In this document: positions 43,311 to 53,034 of the stretch, piece by piece
Layout of the letters: every line of letters starts with the position of its first letter
Numbering within the stretch: position 1 is the stretch's first letter
From: Diaphorobacter caeni
GTDB lineage: Bacteria; Pseudomonadota; Gammaproteobacteria; Burkholderiales; Burkholderiaceae_C
Length of the DNA stretch: 64,000 bases
Reading direction: 5' to 3'
NCBI RefSeq assembly: GCF_015354245.1
Contig: NZ_JADKYZ010000005.1
Location: 186,001 to 250,000 of the forward strand
Position numbers and translations under genes: made by a program
The notes under the pieces: generated by a model
Databases searched by the model: none
What the model saw: the letters and a program-made list of their open reading frames with translations, nothing else
What the model was told of the DNA's origin: nothing

Positions 43311-43384
43311 TGTTGTCACTGCCTTTCCGGACTTCTGCGACACCCGTCCTGGACCGCAGCCGAATTTTCAAACAGGAGACCGGA

Positions 43385-44533
43385 ATGAAGCGCTTGGCAA
43401 AACTGGGACTCGTCACTGCCGTGCTGGCTGCAGCCTGCAGCTCGGTGTGGGCCGACATCAACGTGGGGGTGGTGGTTTCCACCACCGGACCGGCGGCCTC
43501 GCTCGGCATTCCGGAGAAGAACACTTTCGCGCTGCTGCCCACGACGATGGGCGGGCAGAAGGTCAACTACATCATTCTCGACGATGCCTCCGACACGACG
43601 GCAGCCGTCGCCAATACCCGCAAGCTGATCAGCGAGAGCAAGGCCGACGTGATCATCGGCTCGAGCACCACGCCCAATTCGCTCGCGATGATCGACGTGG
43701 TCGCGGAGAACAAGACGCCGATGATGACGCTGGGCGCTTCGGCCCGCATCGTCTCGCCGATGGACGCCAAGAAGGCCTGGGTCTTCAAGACGCCGCAGAA
43801 CGACGCGATGATGGCCGGCGCCATCGTCGATCACATGGCCAAAGCGGGCATCAAGACGGCGGCCTACATCGGCTTCAACGATGCCTACGGTGAAGGCTGG
43901 CTGCAGGAATTCAAGAAGGCCACCGAGGCCAAGGGCATCAAGCTGGTGGCGACCGAGGCCTTTTCGCGCACCGACACTTCGGTGACCGGTCAGGCGCTCA
44001 AGATCATGGCGGCCAAGCCGGATGCGGTGCTGGTCGGCGGCTCGGGCACACCGGCTGCGCTGCCCGAGAAGACGCTCAAGGAACGTGGTTTCAAGGGCAA
44101 GTATTACCAGACTCACGGCGTCGCGAATGCCGACTTCCTGCGCGTGGGCGGCAAGGATCTGGAGGGCACGATGCTGCCCGCAGGCCCGGTGCTGGTGGCC
44201 CATCAGTTGCCCGACGGCCATCCGGCCAAGAAGTCCGCCGTGGCCTATGTCGATGCCTACGAGGCCAAGTACGGCAAGGGCTCGGCCGCGACCTTCGGGG
44301 CGCATGTCTGGGACTCGGCGCAGGTGCTCTCCGCCGCCGTGCCCGAGGCGCTCAAGAAGGCCCAGCCCGGCACCGAGGCCTTCCGCGTGGCTCTGCGTGA
44401 CGCGCTGGAAAACGTCAAGGACATCGCCGGCGCGCATGGCGTGTTCACGATGACGCCGACCGATCACGTCGGCATCCAGCATGGGGTGGTGATGGTCAGG
44501 ATCGAAAACGGGGGGTGGAAGTACACCCCCTGA
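43385..44533 (+). CDS. LIV-type ABC transporter substrate-binding protein
   Basis: A 382-residue periplasmic binding protein with a signal peptide (about 1-23, LGLVTAVLAAACSSVWA). Domain I has INVGVVVSTTGPAASLGIPEKNTFALLP and GSSTTPNSLAMIDVVAE. Domain II has KTAAYIGFNDAYGEGWLQEFKKA. It belongs to the type-1 fold used for amino acids and aromatic acids. An AACAGGAGACC ribosome site precedes the ATG. The hpaR-like operator upstream ties it to homoprotocatechuate catabolism, so an aromatic acid ligand is likely (inference). Its terminal Pro codon and TGA stop lie inside repeat C. Confidence 0.9.
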   Translation: MKRLAKLGLVTAVLAAACSSVWADINVGVVVSTTGPAASLGIPEKNTFALLPTTMGGQKVNYIILDDASDTTAAVANTRKLISESKADVIIGSSTTPNSLAMIDVVAENKTPMMTLGASARIVSPMDAKKAWVFKTPQNDAMMAGAIVDHMAKAGIKTAAYIGFNDAYGEGWLQEFKKATEAKGIKLVATEAFSRTDTSVTGQALKIMAAKPDAVLVGGSGTPAALPEKTLKERGFKGKYYQTHGVANADFLRVGGKDLEGTMLPAGPVLVAHQLPDGHPAKKSAVAYVDAYEAKYGKGSAATFGAHVWDSAQVLSAAVPEALKKAQPGTEAFRVALRDALENVKDIAGAHGVFTMTPTDHVGIQHGVVMVRIENGGWKYTP

Positions 44534-44603
44534 GGCGCTTCGCGCGTTCCCCCTGAAGGGGGACGACGCCAGTGGCCCGGCAAAGCCGGTTCCACGGCGT
44601 CCA
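44526..44603 (+). repeat. Repeat family C, copy 2
   Basis: It begins with CCCCCTGAGGCGCTTCGCGC, contains the hairpin TCCCCCT-ga-AGGGGGA, then nested arms GACGCC/GGCGTC and CCGGC-aaa-GCCGG. The TGA in its first ten bases is the stop codon of the binding-protein gene. The remaining gap to 44714 shows no further gene. Confidence 0.75.
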
Positions 44604-44714
44604 TTGGTATGGCCTGCTCCGCGGCCTTCTGAGGGGCAGGGCGTGCGGTCGTATGGGCGAGCGTTTTCCGCTTGAATTCAACGCACTTGCCCGCTGCGGC
44701 AAAGGTGATCGAAC

Positions 44715-45746
44715 ATGGATCTACAGATTGCCTTGCTGCTGGGGCAGGACGGCATAGTCAACGGCGCCATCTACGGCCTGATGGCGGTGGCGCTGGTGCT
44801 GGTGTTCTCCATCACGCGCATCGTGTTCATTCCGCAGGGCGAGTTCGTCGCGTTCGGTGCGCTCACCATGGCGATGATGCAGGGCGGCAAGGTGCCGAGC
44901 ACGCTGTGGCTGCTGGTCGCCGTCGCGCTGTTGTCGCTGGCGGTGGACCTGTGGCGCGTGTCGCGCGGCGAGCTGGTGAACTGGGGCGCTTCGTTCCTGT
45001 GGAGCGTGGCGATGCCGCTCGTGGCGGCGGTGCTCGCGCTCGTGCTCAAGCCCACATCGCTGCTGTTGCAGGCCCTCACCACGCTGTGCATCATCACGCC
45101 GCTCGGCCCGCTGATGTACCGGCTGGTCTATCGGCCGATTGCCGATGCGACGGTGCTGCTGCTGCTCATCGTCTCGGTCGCGATGCATGGCGTGATGGTC
45201 GGGCTCGGGCTGCTGTTCTTCGGTGCGGAAGGATCGCGCACACCGGCGTTTTCCGAGGCGCAGTTTCAGCTCGGCGAGATGACGGTCTCCGGCCAGTCGC
45301 TGGTGGTGATCGGCGTGGCGCTGGTGCTGGTCGGCGCGCTCTACGCGTTCTTCGGCGGATCGATGATCGGCAAGGCGCTGCGCGCCACCGCGATCAACCG
45401 AGTCGGCGCGCGGCTCATGGGCGTGCCCACGGCGCTGGCCGGTGACGCGAGCTTCGCGCTCGCGGCGCTGATCGGCGCGGTGTCGGGGCTGTTGATCGCG
45501 CCGCTCACCACGGTGTACTACGACACCGGCTTTCTCATCGGATTGAAGGGCTTCGTGGCGGCGATCATCGCGGGGCTGGCGAGCTATCCGGTGGCGCTGG
45601 CCGGTGCGCTGCTGGTCGGTCAGCTCGAGGCGTTCTCGTCGTTCTGGGCGAGTGCGTACAAAGAAGTGCTGGTCTTCACGTTGATCATTCCCGTGCTCTG
45701 GTGGCGCTCGCGCAGCAGCCGCCATGTCGAGGAGGACGAGGAATGA
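44715..45746 (+). CDS. LivH-type ABC permease
   Basis: A 343-residue inner-membrane permease. The LivH start reads [39 protein letters not shown]. An inserted segment at about 55-115 ([20 protein letters not shown]) makes it longer than standard LivH proteins. The cytoplasmic coupling loop is [19 protein letters not shown], followed by [28 protein letters not shown]. It forms the channel with the LivM domain of the next gene, whose ATG overlaps its TGA by 4 bp. Confidence 0.9.
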   Translation: MDLQIALLLGQDGIVNGAIYGLMAVALVLVFSITRIVFIPQGEFVAFGALTMAMMQGGKVPSTLWLLVAVALLSLAVDLWRVSRGELVNWGASFLWSVAMPLVAAVLALVLKPTSLLLQALTTLCIITPLGPLMYRLVYRPIADATVLLLLIVSVAMHGVMVGLGLLFFGAEGSRTPAFSEAQFQLGEMTVSGQSLVVIGVALVLVGALYAFFGGSMIGKALRATAINRVGARLMGVPTALAGDASFALAALIGAVSGLLIAPLTTVYYDTGFLIGLKGFVAAIIAGLASYPVALAGALLVGQLEAFSSFWASAYKEVLVFTLIIPVLWWRSRSSRHVEEDEE

Positions 45747-47593
45747 TGAGGCGCGGCATGTTGACCACGCGCACCGTGACAGCGCTCGCGATTGCGGCGC
45801 TCGCGCTGTCGTGGCATTTCCTGCCCGACTTTACGCAGGTGATCATGGGCTACATCGGCCTGTACGCGCTGGTCGCGGTCGGGTTGGTGCTGCTCACCGG
45901 AGTGGGCGGCATGACCTCGTTCGGCCAGGCCGCCTTCGTCGGCGTGGGGGCGTATGCCACCGCCTTCATCTGCACCTCACCCGAAGTCACTCGGTGGCTT
46001 GGCGCGTCGGTCGGCGGTGCGGCGCTGCCGTGGGTCGGCCTGCTGTTCGGCCTCGTCATCGCGTTCATGGTCGCGTGGATTCTGGGCACGATCACTGCCA
46101 AGCTGCAGGGCCACTATCTGCCGCTGTGCACCATCGCATGGGGCTTGAGCCTGTATTACCTGTTCGGCAACATGCAGTTTCTCGGCGGACAGACGGGCCT
46201 GCGCGGCATTCCGCCGCTGGTGATCGGCGGGCTGTCGCTCGACACGCCGCGCACCATGGGCGTGCTGATCTGGGCGGTGCTGCTCATCGCGCTGTGGCTC
46301 ATGCACAACCTGCTCGACTCGCGCGAGGGCCGCGCGATCCGCGCGCTCAAGCGCGGGCGCATCATGGCCGAATCGGTGGGCGTGAACACGGCCCACTACC
46401 GCACCAAGCTCTTCGTGCTGGCCGCGCTGCTCGCGACGCTCTCCGGCTGGCTCTACGCCCACATGCAGCGCTTCGTGAGTCCGGCGCCGTTCAATCTCAA
46501 CATCGGGATCGAATACCTGTTCATGGCCGTGGTCGGCGGTGCGGGGCATCTGTGGGGGGCGGTGCTCGGCGCGGCCGTCATCACGCTGCTCAAGGAAAAG
46601 CTGCAGGACATTCTGCCGATGCTGTTCGGCACGGCGGGCAACTTCGAGATGATCGTCTTCGGCCTGCTCATGGTGCTGGTGCTGCAGCGCTTTGCCAACG
46701 GCCTGTGGCCCACGCTGCAGCGGCTGACGGCGGGCTTCATCGCACGCTCGCCGCAGAAGCTCCCGGCGGCCGACGCTACCACGCTGGACCAGCGCGCCAT
46801 GCCCGAGGCGGGTGACGTGCTGATGGCGGCGTCGCATGTCACCAAGCGCTTCGGTGGTCTGGTGGCCAACAACGATGTGACGATGGACCTGCGCGCGGGC
46901 GAGGTGCATGCGCTGATCGGCCCGAACGGTGCGGGCAAGAGCACCTTCTTCAACATGATCTCCGGTGTGGACTCCGCAAGCGACGGCGAGGTGCGCTTCA
47001 TGGGCCAGATCATGGGCGACGCGCCCTCGCGCCGCTTCGCGACGCTGGGACTGGCGCGCACTTTTCAGCATGTGCGCATCCTCGGCGAGCGCTCGGTGCT
47101 CGAGAACGTGGCGCTGGGCGCGCACCAGCGCGCGCACCGCGGCTGGATCAGCTCGATGCTGAGGCTCGACCGCAAGGAAGAATCTGCGCTGCTCGCCGAT
47201 GCGCGCGCGCAGATCGAGCGCTGCGGATTGGGCGATCTGGCCGACCAGCCTGCCGCTTCGCTGCCGCTCGGTCAGCAGCGCATCGTCGAGATCGCGCGTG
47301 CGCTCGCCAGCCATCCGGCGGTGCTGCTGCTCGATGAACCTGCCGCGGGCCTGCGGCATCTCGAGAAGCAGGCGCTCGCCGATCTGCTCAGGCAACTGCG
47401 CGCGCAGGGGCTTGGCATTCTGGTGGTGGAGCACGACATGGGCTTTGTGATGAATCTCGCGGATCGCGTCACCGTGCTTGAGTTCGGCAGCGTGATCGCA
47501 TCCGGCACGCCCGCTGAGGTGCAGCGCAACGAGCGCGTGCTGCGCGCCTATCTGGGCGGTGATGACGAGGAAGAGATAGAGGTGGCGCGATGA
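45743..47593 (+). CDS. Fused LivM permease-LivG ATPase
   Basis: A 616-residue protein joining two normally separate subunits. Residues about 1-330 are a LivM permease ([45 protein letters not shown]-type spans, [15 protein letters not shown]). Residues about 365-616 are a LivG ATPase (Walker [27 protein letters not shown], Walker [15 protein letters not shown]-loop VVEHDM). The signature is changed to [16 protein letters not shown]. There is no stop between the domains. The fusion fixes one ATPase to the permease; the other site comes from LivF. Confidence 0.9.
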   Translation: MMRRGMLTTRTVTALAIAALALSWHFLPDFTQVIMGYIGLYALVAVGLVLLTGVGGMTSFGQAAFVGVGAYATAFICTSPEVTRWLGASVGGAALPWVGLLFGLVIAFMVAWILGTITAKLQGHYLPLCTIAWGLSLYYLFGNMQFLGGQTGLRGIPPLVIGGLSLDTPRTMGVLIWAVLLIALWLMHNLLDSREGRAIRALKRGRIMAESVGVNTAHYRTKLFVLAALLATLSGWLYAHMQRFVSPAPFNLNIGIEYLFMAVVGGAGHLWGAVLGAAVITLLKEKLQDILPMLFGTAGNFEMIVFGLLMVLVLQRFANGLWPTLQRLTAGFIARSPQKLPAADATTLDQRAMPEAGDVLMAASHVTKRFGGLVANNDVTMDLRAGEVHALIGPNGAGKSTFFNMISGVDSASDGEVRFMGQIMGDAPSRRFATLGLARTFQHVRILGERSVLENVALGAHQRAHRGWISSMLRLDRKEESALLADARAQIERCGLGDLADQPAASLPLGQQRIVEIARALASHPAVLLLDEPAAGLRHLEKQALADLLRQLRAQGLGILVVEHDMGFVMNLADRVTVLEFGSVIASGTPAEVQRNERVLRAYLGGDDEEEIEVAR

Positions 47594-48342
47594 ACCATGA
47601 CCTTCGCGAACAGCCGGTGCTGCTTGGGCTGCGTGACTTCAGCGTGTCCTATGGTCCGGTCGAAGCGGTGCACCGGATCGACATCGAGGTGCGTCAGGGC
47701 GAGATCGTCACCGTCATCGGCCCCAACGGCGCGGGCAAGACCACGCTGCTCTGCGCAGCCATGGGGCTGCTGCCTTCGCGTGGCGAGATCACTTTCGACG
47801 GTGTGCCGATCAAGCGCTGCACGGTCGAAAAAATGGTGGCGAAATCGGTCGCGCTGGTGCCGGAAAAGCGCGAGCTCTTTGGTGAAATGTCGGTCAGGGA
47901 CAACCTGCTGCTCGGTGGATTTTCACTGTGGAGAAAAGGCCAGCGCGACCAGAGCCAGCGCATGCGGGAAGTGTTCGCGATCTTTCCACGGCTCGAGGAG
48001 CGTGCGACGCAGCTCGCATCGACGCTGTCGGGCGGCGAGCGCCAGATGCTCGCCATCGGCCGCGCGCTGATGGCACGGCCACGCCTGTTGATGCTCGACG
48101 AGCCGTCACTGGGGCTTGCGCCCAGGATCGTGCGCGAGGTGCTGCAGGTGGTGGCGTCTCTGCGCGATCACGGCGTGTCGGTGCTGCTCGTGGAGCAGAA
48201 CGCGCGCGCCGCGCTCAAGGTGGCGGATCGTGCCTATGTGCTCGAATCGGGCAACGTGGCGTTGAGCGGCGCGGCGCGGGATCTGCTGCACGACCAGCGC
48301 ATCATCGACACTTACTTGGGTGCAGCCGGTGCCCATGCCTGA
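47590..48342 (+). CDS. LivF-type ABC transporter ATPase
   Basis: A 250-residue ATPase. Walker A is GPNGAGKTT, the LivF segment is VALVPEKRELFGEMSVRDNLLLGGF, the signature is LSGGERQMLAIGRAL, Walker B is LLMLDEPSLGLAP and the switch is VEQNARAALKVADRAYVLESG. Its ATG overlaps the LivM-LivG stop by 4 bp, completing the importer operon. Only 9 bp separate its stop from the stop of the convergent hpaH gene, with no room for a terminator, so the two operons may interfere. Confidence 0.93.
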   Translation: MNHDLREQPVLLGLRDFSVSYGPVEAVHRIDIEVRQGEIVTVIGPNGAGKTTLLCAAMGLLPSRGEITFDGVPIKRCTVEKMVAKSVALVPEKRELFGEMSVRDNLLLGGFSLWRKGQRDQSQRMREVFAIFPRLEERATQLASTLSGGERQMLAIGRALMARPRLLMLDEPSLGLAPRIVREVLQVVASLRDHGVSVLLVEQNARAALKVADRAYVLESGNVALSGAARDLLHDQRIIDTYLGAAGAHA

Positions 48343-48351
48343 GCGGCTGAG

Positions 48352-49185
48352 TCAGATGAAACGGAAGCGCAGCGTGCCGAGCCTGCCGTAGTCGGCGACG
48401 AACGCATCGCCGGGCTTTGCGGGCACGGGTCTGGTGAACGATCCGGCGAGCACGATCTCGCCGGCTTCGAGCGACTCGCCCCAGGCCGCGAGCTTGTTGG
48501 CGAGCCACGCCACGCCAATCGCCGGATGGCCCTGCACGCCGGCGGCCAGACCCGTTTCCTCGACCATGTCGTTGACCTGCAGGATGGCGCCGCACCACGC
48601 GAGATCAAGGTCCTGCGGGGCAGCGCGGCGCGCGCCGATCACCACGCCCGCGTTGGCCGCGTTGTCGCTGATGGTGTCGTGGACCTTGCGCGCGGCGTGC
48701 GTGTGGCGGTCGAACTGTTCGATGCGCGAGTCGATGATCTCGATGGCGGGCGTGACGTAGTCGGTCGCGGCGAGCACGTCCTGCTGCGTGATCTCCCGGC
48801 CACCCGGAAGGCCCGCGCCACGCAGCGGTGACTTGAGCACGAACGCGAGTTCAACTTCCACGCGCGGCGCGATGAAGTTGAGCGCGGGAATGTCGAGCAC
48901 CGCGCCCTCGTGCGCGGTGTAGAGCATGTGGTCGAGCAGCGTGCCGTAGTCGGGCTCGTCGATCTGGCTGGACTGCTGCATGGCGCGCGAGGTCAGGCCG
49001 ATCTTGTGGCCGATCACCTTGCGCCCGCGCGCGATCTGCAGCTCCACCCAGCGACGCGCGACGCGGTAGCCGTCCTCCACGCTCATGCCGGGGAAGCGCT
49101 TGGAGAAATGCTCGATCTGCTGGCGCGTGCGCTCGCTGGCGTCGAGTTCGCAGGCGAGCTGATTGAGGAGCGTGTCGGTGAACAT
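48352..49185 (-). CDS. hpaH: 2-oxo-hept-4-ene-1,7-dioate hydratase
   Basis: A 277-residue hydratase of the fumarylacetoacetate-hydrolase-like fold. It adds water to the dienoate formed after decarboxylation in the homoprotocatechuate pathway. Landmarks are [46 protein letters not shown] (the EVE metal-ligand motif), [11 protein letters not shown] and a C-terminal [22 protein letters not shown]. The paralogue MhpD acts in phenylpropionate breakdown, but the operon context favours HpaH. It is the last gene of the hpa operon in this window; the aldolase HpaI is not seen. Confidence 0.9.
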   Translation of the reverse strand: MFTDTLLNQLACELDASERTRQQIEHFSKRFPGMSVEDGYRVARRWVELQIARGRKVIGHKIGLTSRAMQQSSQIDEPDYGTLLDHMLYTAHEGAVLDIPALNFIAPRVEVELAFVLKSPLRGAGLPGGREITQQDVLAATDYVTPAIEIIDSRIEQFDRHTHAARKVHDTISDNAANAGVVIGARRAAPQDLDLAWCGAILQVNDMVEETGLAAGVQGHPAIGVAWLANKLAAWGESLEAGEIVLAGSFTRPVPAKPGDAFVADYGRLGTLRFRFI

Positions 49186-49196
49186 GTTGCGCGCGC

Positions 49197-49634
49197 TCAG
49201 GAATGCTTCAGGAACAGCGGGTGCAGGCTGCTGCGCTTGCCGTCGTAGACCTGGCCCTGGCTTTCGTCGACCTGCACGGTCAGGCCCAGGTGGATGGTAC
49301 GGAACAGTGCGTCGAAATGCGCGCTTGCGGTCGCAAGCAGCGCGTCACCGACCTTGGTGTGGACCAGCGTGGAGCGGCCGCGGCCCATGCGCAGGTTGAT
49401 GTAGACGAAGCCGTATTCGGGATTGCCGCCCGCATCCATCGCGGCCGCGCCGCCATCGGCGATCGCGCAGTGCGTGGCCGGATAGGCGAACACGCGCACG
49501 CCGCCGGTGGGAAACACCTGCGTGCCGTCTTCGGCGCGCTGGGACAGCAGCGTGTCGGCCAGCGCGTTGCAGAGCATCTGCATGTCGGCAAGCGCGTCGA
49601 GATTGGCGCTGTAGTTCATGACGATGTGCGGCAT
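49197..49634 (-). CDS. hpaF: 5-carboxymethyl-2-hydroxymuconate delta-isomerase
   Basis: A 145-residue isomerase of the tautomerase superfamily, with the catalytic proline directly after the start Met ([12 protein letters not shown]). The hallmark [15 protein letters not shown] matches E. coli HpaF by eye. It shifts the double bond of 5-carboxymethyl-2-hydroxymuconate. It is slightly longer than E. coli HpaF. Its ATG overlaps the dioxygenase stop by one base (ATGA-type junction at 49634), indicating coupling. Confidence 0.88.
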   Translation of the reverse strand: MPHIVMNYSANLDALADMQMLCNALADTLLSQRAEDGTQVFPTGGVRVFAYPATHCAIADGGAAAMDAGGNPEYGFVYINLRMGRGRSTLVHTKVGDALLATASAHFDALFRTIHLGLTVQVDESQGQVYDGKRSSLHPLFLKHS

Positions 49635-50452
49635 CAGATCACCTCCATGGTGGCGGTGGTGCAGCTCACCGCGAAGATCGGCACCGGCTCGCAGAACTGC
49701 ACGTTTCCCTGGCCGCGCGCGGCGGCGGCGATGGCGATGAAGGTGCGGATCTCGAAGCCGCCCTGACCGCCGTCGGCGTAGGTCTGCGCATCGGTGTAGG
49801 AGAGCATTGCGGCCTTGTCGTTGCGGGCCCAGCGGCCCATGAATTCGCGGTCCCAGTCGGCGTTGATCTTGCCCGAATCGGGCGTGGCCGGCCAGTGCGA
49901 GATGCCGCCCGTGCCGATGATCGCGATGCGCTCGGGCGCCCTGTCGCAGGCACGGCGCAGCGCCTCGCCGAAGGCCCATGCGCGGTGCAGCGGAGCGAGC
50001 GGCGGGCCCTGGCAGTTGATGTTCACGGGGATGATCTTCGTCGCGAATTCGGGCGTCAGAAAATGCAGCGGCACCATGATGCCGTGGTCGAACTTCCACT
50101 CTTCGGCATAAGCCACATCGACGGTCTGCATGACCTCGGTGACGAGGCGCAGCGAGAGCGCGGCGTCGCCGGGAACCTCGCGCCGTGCGATGCCCAGCCA
50201 TGCCGGGTCCTCGATGGGGCCTTCGTACGCATCCGCGATGCCGATGGCGAACGAGGGCATGTTGTTCATGAAGAAGTTGGCGAAGTGCTCGGCCGCGACG
50301 ACGATGACCGCGTCCGGCGTTGCGGCGCGCAGCTGTTCGCCGAGCCGGTTCATGGCGGCATGCACCGCGTCCTTGACCTGTGGATCGGCGAGATGGGCGC
50401 GGCTGGTGATGCCGGGGGCGTGGCTGCAGACTCCGGCGAAGACGAGGCTCAT
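49634..50452 (-). CDS. hpaD: Extradiol (class III, LigB-type) ring-cleavage dioxygenase
   Basis: A 272-residue dioxygenase of the LigB superfamily, likely opening 3,4-dihydroxyphenylacetate. Expected Fe(II) ligands are H11 (VCSHAPG) and H56 (AAEHFANFF); the catalytic His is H186 in GTGGISHWP. E. coli HpaD also belongs to this superfamily but works as one polypeptide. Here the gene is overlapped by a LigA-like small subunit gene, as in protocatechuate 4,5-dioxygenase, so the enzyme may be a two-subunit type. The name hpaD rests on the surrounding hpa genes; the substrate is not proven by sequence. Confidence 0.82.
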   Translation of the reverse strand: MSLVFAGVCSHAPGITSRAHLADPQVKDAVHAAMNRLGEQLRAATPDAVIVVAAEHFANFFMNNMPSFAIGIADAYEGPIEDPAWLGIARREVPGDAALSLRLVTEVMQTVDVAYAEEWKFDHGIMVPLHFLTPEFATKIIPVNINCQGPPLAPLHRAWAFGEALRRACDRAPERIAIIGTGGISHWPATPDSGKINADWDREFMGRWARNDKAAMLSYTDAQTYADGGQGGFEIRTFIAIAAAARGQGNVQFCEPVPIFAVSCTTATMEVI

Positions 50453-50775
50453 AGTCCGGCCACCTTGTGGTCTACGCCTGTGGTCATGGCGTAGATGCCA
50501 CGGCGCACGGGACCGTGTTTCTGGATGCCGTCGCGCATGGCCTGCAGGTACTCGGGCCAGGAGAGGCCGAGCATCGGCGCGAAGTGCATGAGCAGCTGGC
50601 CGTTGCAGCCGAGCACGTAGAGCTTGCCGATGTCACCGCTGTCGATGGCCGCGCGCTCCTCGTCATCGAGCGCATATTCGGCGAGCAGCGACGCGCGGTC
50701 AACCCGGTAACGCTGCTGCACCCTGGGCTCGCGGTTCAGGTGAAAGAAGAACTTCTGCATCGCGTACAGGCTCAT
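50449..50775 (-). CDS. LigA-type small subunit of extradiol dioxygenase
   Basis: A 108-residue all-helical protein. SLYAMQKFFFHLNREPRVQQRYRVDRASLLAEYALDDEERAAIDSGDIGKLYVLGCNGQLL matches the LigA alpha-subunit family, which caps the LigB active site and helps choose the substrate. Its stop overlaps the ATG of the LigB-type gene by 4 bp, so the two are made together. The start at 50775 lies 2 bp after the hpaE stop. A LigA-like subunit is not part of the classical E. coli hpa operon. Confidence 0.85.
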   Translation of the reverse strand: MSLYAMQKFFFHLNREPRVQQRYRVDRASLLAEYALDDEERAAIDSGDIGKLYVLGCNGQLLMHFAPMLGLSWPEYLQAMRDGIQKHGPVRRGIYAMTTGVDHKVAGL

Positions 50776-50777
50776 GA

Positions 50778-52235
50778 TCACACGCCCCAGTGCGGGATGT
50801 GGTGGCTGCCGAGCGAGACCGCCACGTTCTTCGGTTCGCAGAAGACTTCGTAGCTCCAGGTCCCGCCTTCGCGTCCCGTGCCCGAGGCCTTGGTGCCGCC
50901 GAACGGCTGACGCAGATCGCGCACGTTCTGGCTGTTGACGAAGCACATGCCGGCCTCGATGGCGGCGGCCACGCGGTGGGCGCGGCCCACGCTCTCGGTC
51001 CAGACATAGCTGGAGAGGCCGTACTGGATGTCGTTGGCGAGCGCGATGGCGTCGGCTTCATCCTTGAATGGAATGATGCAGGCGACGGGGCCGAAGATCT
51101 CCTCCTGCGCGATCCGCATGCGGTTGTCCACGTCGGCGAACACGGTGGGCACGACGTAGTTGCCCTGCTTCACGCGCGCGGGCAGCTCGGGCGCATCGAG
51201 TCCGCCGCAGAGCATGCTCGCGCCTTCCTTCTGGCCGAGCTCGATGTAGTGGCGCACCTTGGCGAGATGCGTCTTGCTGATCATCGGGCCGACGATGGTT
51301 TTCTCATCGAGCGGATCGCCGACGCTGATCTTTCTGGCTCGTTCGACGAAGCGATCGACGAACTTCGCGTAGATGCCCTGCTGCACGAGGATGCGGCTGC
51401 CTGCGGTGCAGCGCTCGCCGTTGTTGGAGAAGATCATGAACACCGCCGCGTCGAGCGCGCGCTCGAAGTCGGCATCGTCGAAGATCACGAACGGGCTCTT
51501 GCCGCCAAGCTCCATGCTGAATTTCTTGAGGCCCGCCGCCTGCACGATGCGGTTGCCGGTGGCCGTGGATCCGGTGAACGACACGGCGCGCACGTCGCGG
51601 TGCCTGACCAGCGGCTCGCCCGCCTCCGTGCCGTAGCCGTGCACGAGGTTGAGCACGCCCGGCGGCACGCCCGCCTCGAGCGCCAGTTCACCGAGGCGCG
51701 CGGCGCTCATCGGCGAGAGCTCGCTCATCTTGAGCACGGCGGTGTTGCCGAATGCAAGGCAGGGTGCGACCTTCCAGGTGGAGGTCATGAACGGCACGTT
51801 CCACGGCGAGATCAGCGCGCACACGCCCACGGGATGAAAGAGCGTGTAGTTCAGGTGCGTGGGCGTGGGATAGGTGTGGCCGTCCACACGGGTGCACATT
51901 TCGGCGAAGTAGTAGAAATTGTCGGCCGAGCGCGGCACGAGTTGCTTGCCGGTCTGCGCGATGACCTGGCCGCAGTCGTTGGTCTCGGTCTGCGCGATCT
52001 CGGGCACGTTCTGCGCGATCAGGTCGCCAAGTCTGCGGATGATCTTCGCGCGGTCGGCGGCGGGCGTGTTCGCCCATTTCGGAAAGGCGTCCTTGGCGGC
52101 TTGCACGGCGGCGTCGACATGGCTCTCGCCGCCCTCGGCCACCTCGGCGAGCATTTCTTGCGTGGCGGGGTTGATGGTCTCGAAATACCGCGCTCCCGAA
52201 ACACTTTTTCCGTTGATCAGATGATCGATGCGCAT
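50778..52235 (-). CDS. hpaE: 5-carboxymethyl-2-hydroxymuconic-semialdehyde dehydrogenase
   Basis: A 485-residue ALDH. The N-terminus MRIDHLINGKSVSGARYFETINPATQE, the base E242 (SMELGGKSP) and the nucleophile C276 (NNGERCTAGSR) are visible. The C-terminal RDLRQPFGGTKASGTGREGGTWSYEVFCEPKNV is typical of HpaE/HpcC. It oxidises the ring-cleavage semialdehyde with NAD. Placement between hpaG2 and the dioxygenase genes supports the call. Confidence 0.92.
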   Translation of the reverse strand: MRIDHLINGKSVSGARYFETINPATQEMLAEVAEGGESHVDAAVQAAKDAFPKWANTPAADRAKIIRRLGDLIAQNVPEIAQTETNDCGQVIAQTGKQLVPRSADNFYYFAEMCTRVDGHTYPTPTHLNYTLFHPVGVCALISPWNVPFMTSTWKVAPCLAFGNTAVLKMSELSPMSAARLGELALEAGVPPGVLNLVHGYGTEAGEPLVRHRDVRAVSFTGSTATGNRIVQAAGLKKFSMELGGKSPFVIFDDADFERALDAAVFMIFSNNGERCTAGSRILVQQGIYAKFVDRFVERARKISVGDPLDEKTIVGPMISKTHLAKVRHYIELGQKEGASMLCGGLDAPELPARVKQGNYVVPTVFADVDNRMRIAQEEIFGPVACIIPFKDEADAIALANDIQYGLSSYVWTESVGRAHRVAAAIEAGMCFVNSQNVRDLRQPFGGTKASGTGREGGTWSYEVFCEPKNVAVSLGSHHIPHWGV

Positions 52236-52272
52236 GCGGATTCTCCAGGTTCGGTGGCGGCGTGGCGTGGGT

Positions 52273-53034
52273 TCAGAGCGGTGGCTGGGGTTCGCCGACG
52301 ATGGTGTTGACGAGGCGGCCCACGCCGCCGATTTCGGTGACGACTTCGTCGCCCACCTTGCAGTCGGCCACGCCGTCGGGCGTGCCGGTGAGGATCAGAT
52401 CACCGGGCGAGAGCGTCATGAAGCTCGAGAGGTGCGCGATCAGCGCGGGGATGTCGTGCACCATGTCGCGGGTGTTGGCGTTCTGCTTGAGTTCGCCGTT
52501 CACCCAGCTGCGCAGCTGCAGGTTCATCGGGTCGGCAATGTCGCAGGCGTCGACGAACCACGGCCCCACGGGCGTGCAGCCGTCGCGGTTCTTCACGCGC
52601 AGGTTGGGACGGCTGTAGTTCTCGAGATAGTCGCGGATCGCGTAGTCGTTGACGGTGCAGTAACCGGCGACATGGCGGTAGGCGTCCTCGCGGCGCACGT
52701 TGCGGCAGGGCAGGCCGATGACGACGCCCAGCTCGCATTCGAAATGCATGTAGCTCACATCGGCCGGCCGGTACGAGACGCCGCGATGACCGACCAGCGC
52801 ATTCGGTCCCTTGAGGAACACCAGCGGCTCCTCGGGCGCCTTGGCGAACTGGATCTCCTTGGCATGGTCGGCGTAGTTCAGGCCGAGCGCGAAGATGGTG
52901 CCGAACTCCATGGGCGCAAGCCAGGTCACCTCGGATTCGGTGAGCGTGCGGCCGTTGGGCAACTGCAGCAGACCGTCGGCGCTTTCGGTGACCGACAGCG
53001 TCCGGCCTTTGTGGATCACGCGGGCGTGCTTCAT
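52273..53034 (-). CDS. hpaG2: HpaG2-type decarboxylase/isomerase subunit (FAH family)
   Basis: A 253-residue FAH-fold protein corresponding to the C-terminal half of the bifunctional HpaG. Landmarks are MEFGTIFALGLNYADHAKE, VFLKGPNALVG, HFECELGVVIG (metal ligands E-x-E) and FMTLSPGDLILTGTPDGV. With HpaG1 it decarboxylates 5-oxopent-3-ene-1,2,5-tricarboxylate and isomerises the product. It overlaps hpaG1 by 4 bp. The 37-bp gap to hpaE shows no terminator. Confidence 0.9.
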   Translation of the reverse strand: MKHARVIHKGRTLSVTESADGLLQLPNGRTLTESEVTWLAPMEFGTIFALGLNYADHAKEIQFAKAPEEPLVFLKGPNALVGHRGVSYRPADVSYMHFECELGVVIGLPCRNVRREDAYRHVAGYCTVNDYAIRDYLENYSRPNLRVKNRDGCTPVGPWFVDACDIADPMNLQLRSWVNGELKQNANTRDMVHDIPALIAHLSSFMTLSPGDLILTGTPDGVADCKVGDEVVTEIGGVGRLVNTIVGEPQPPL

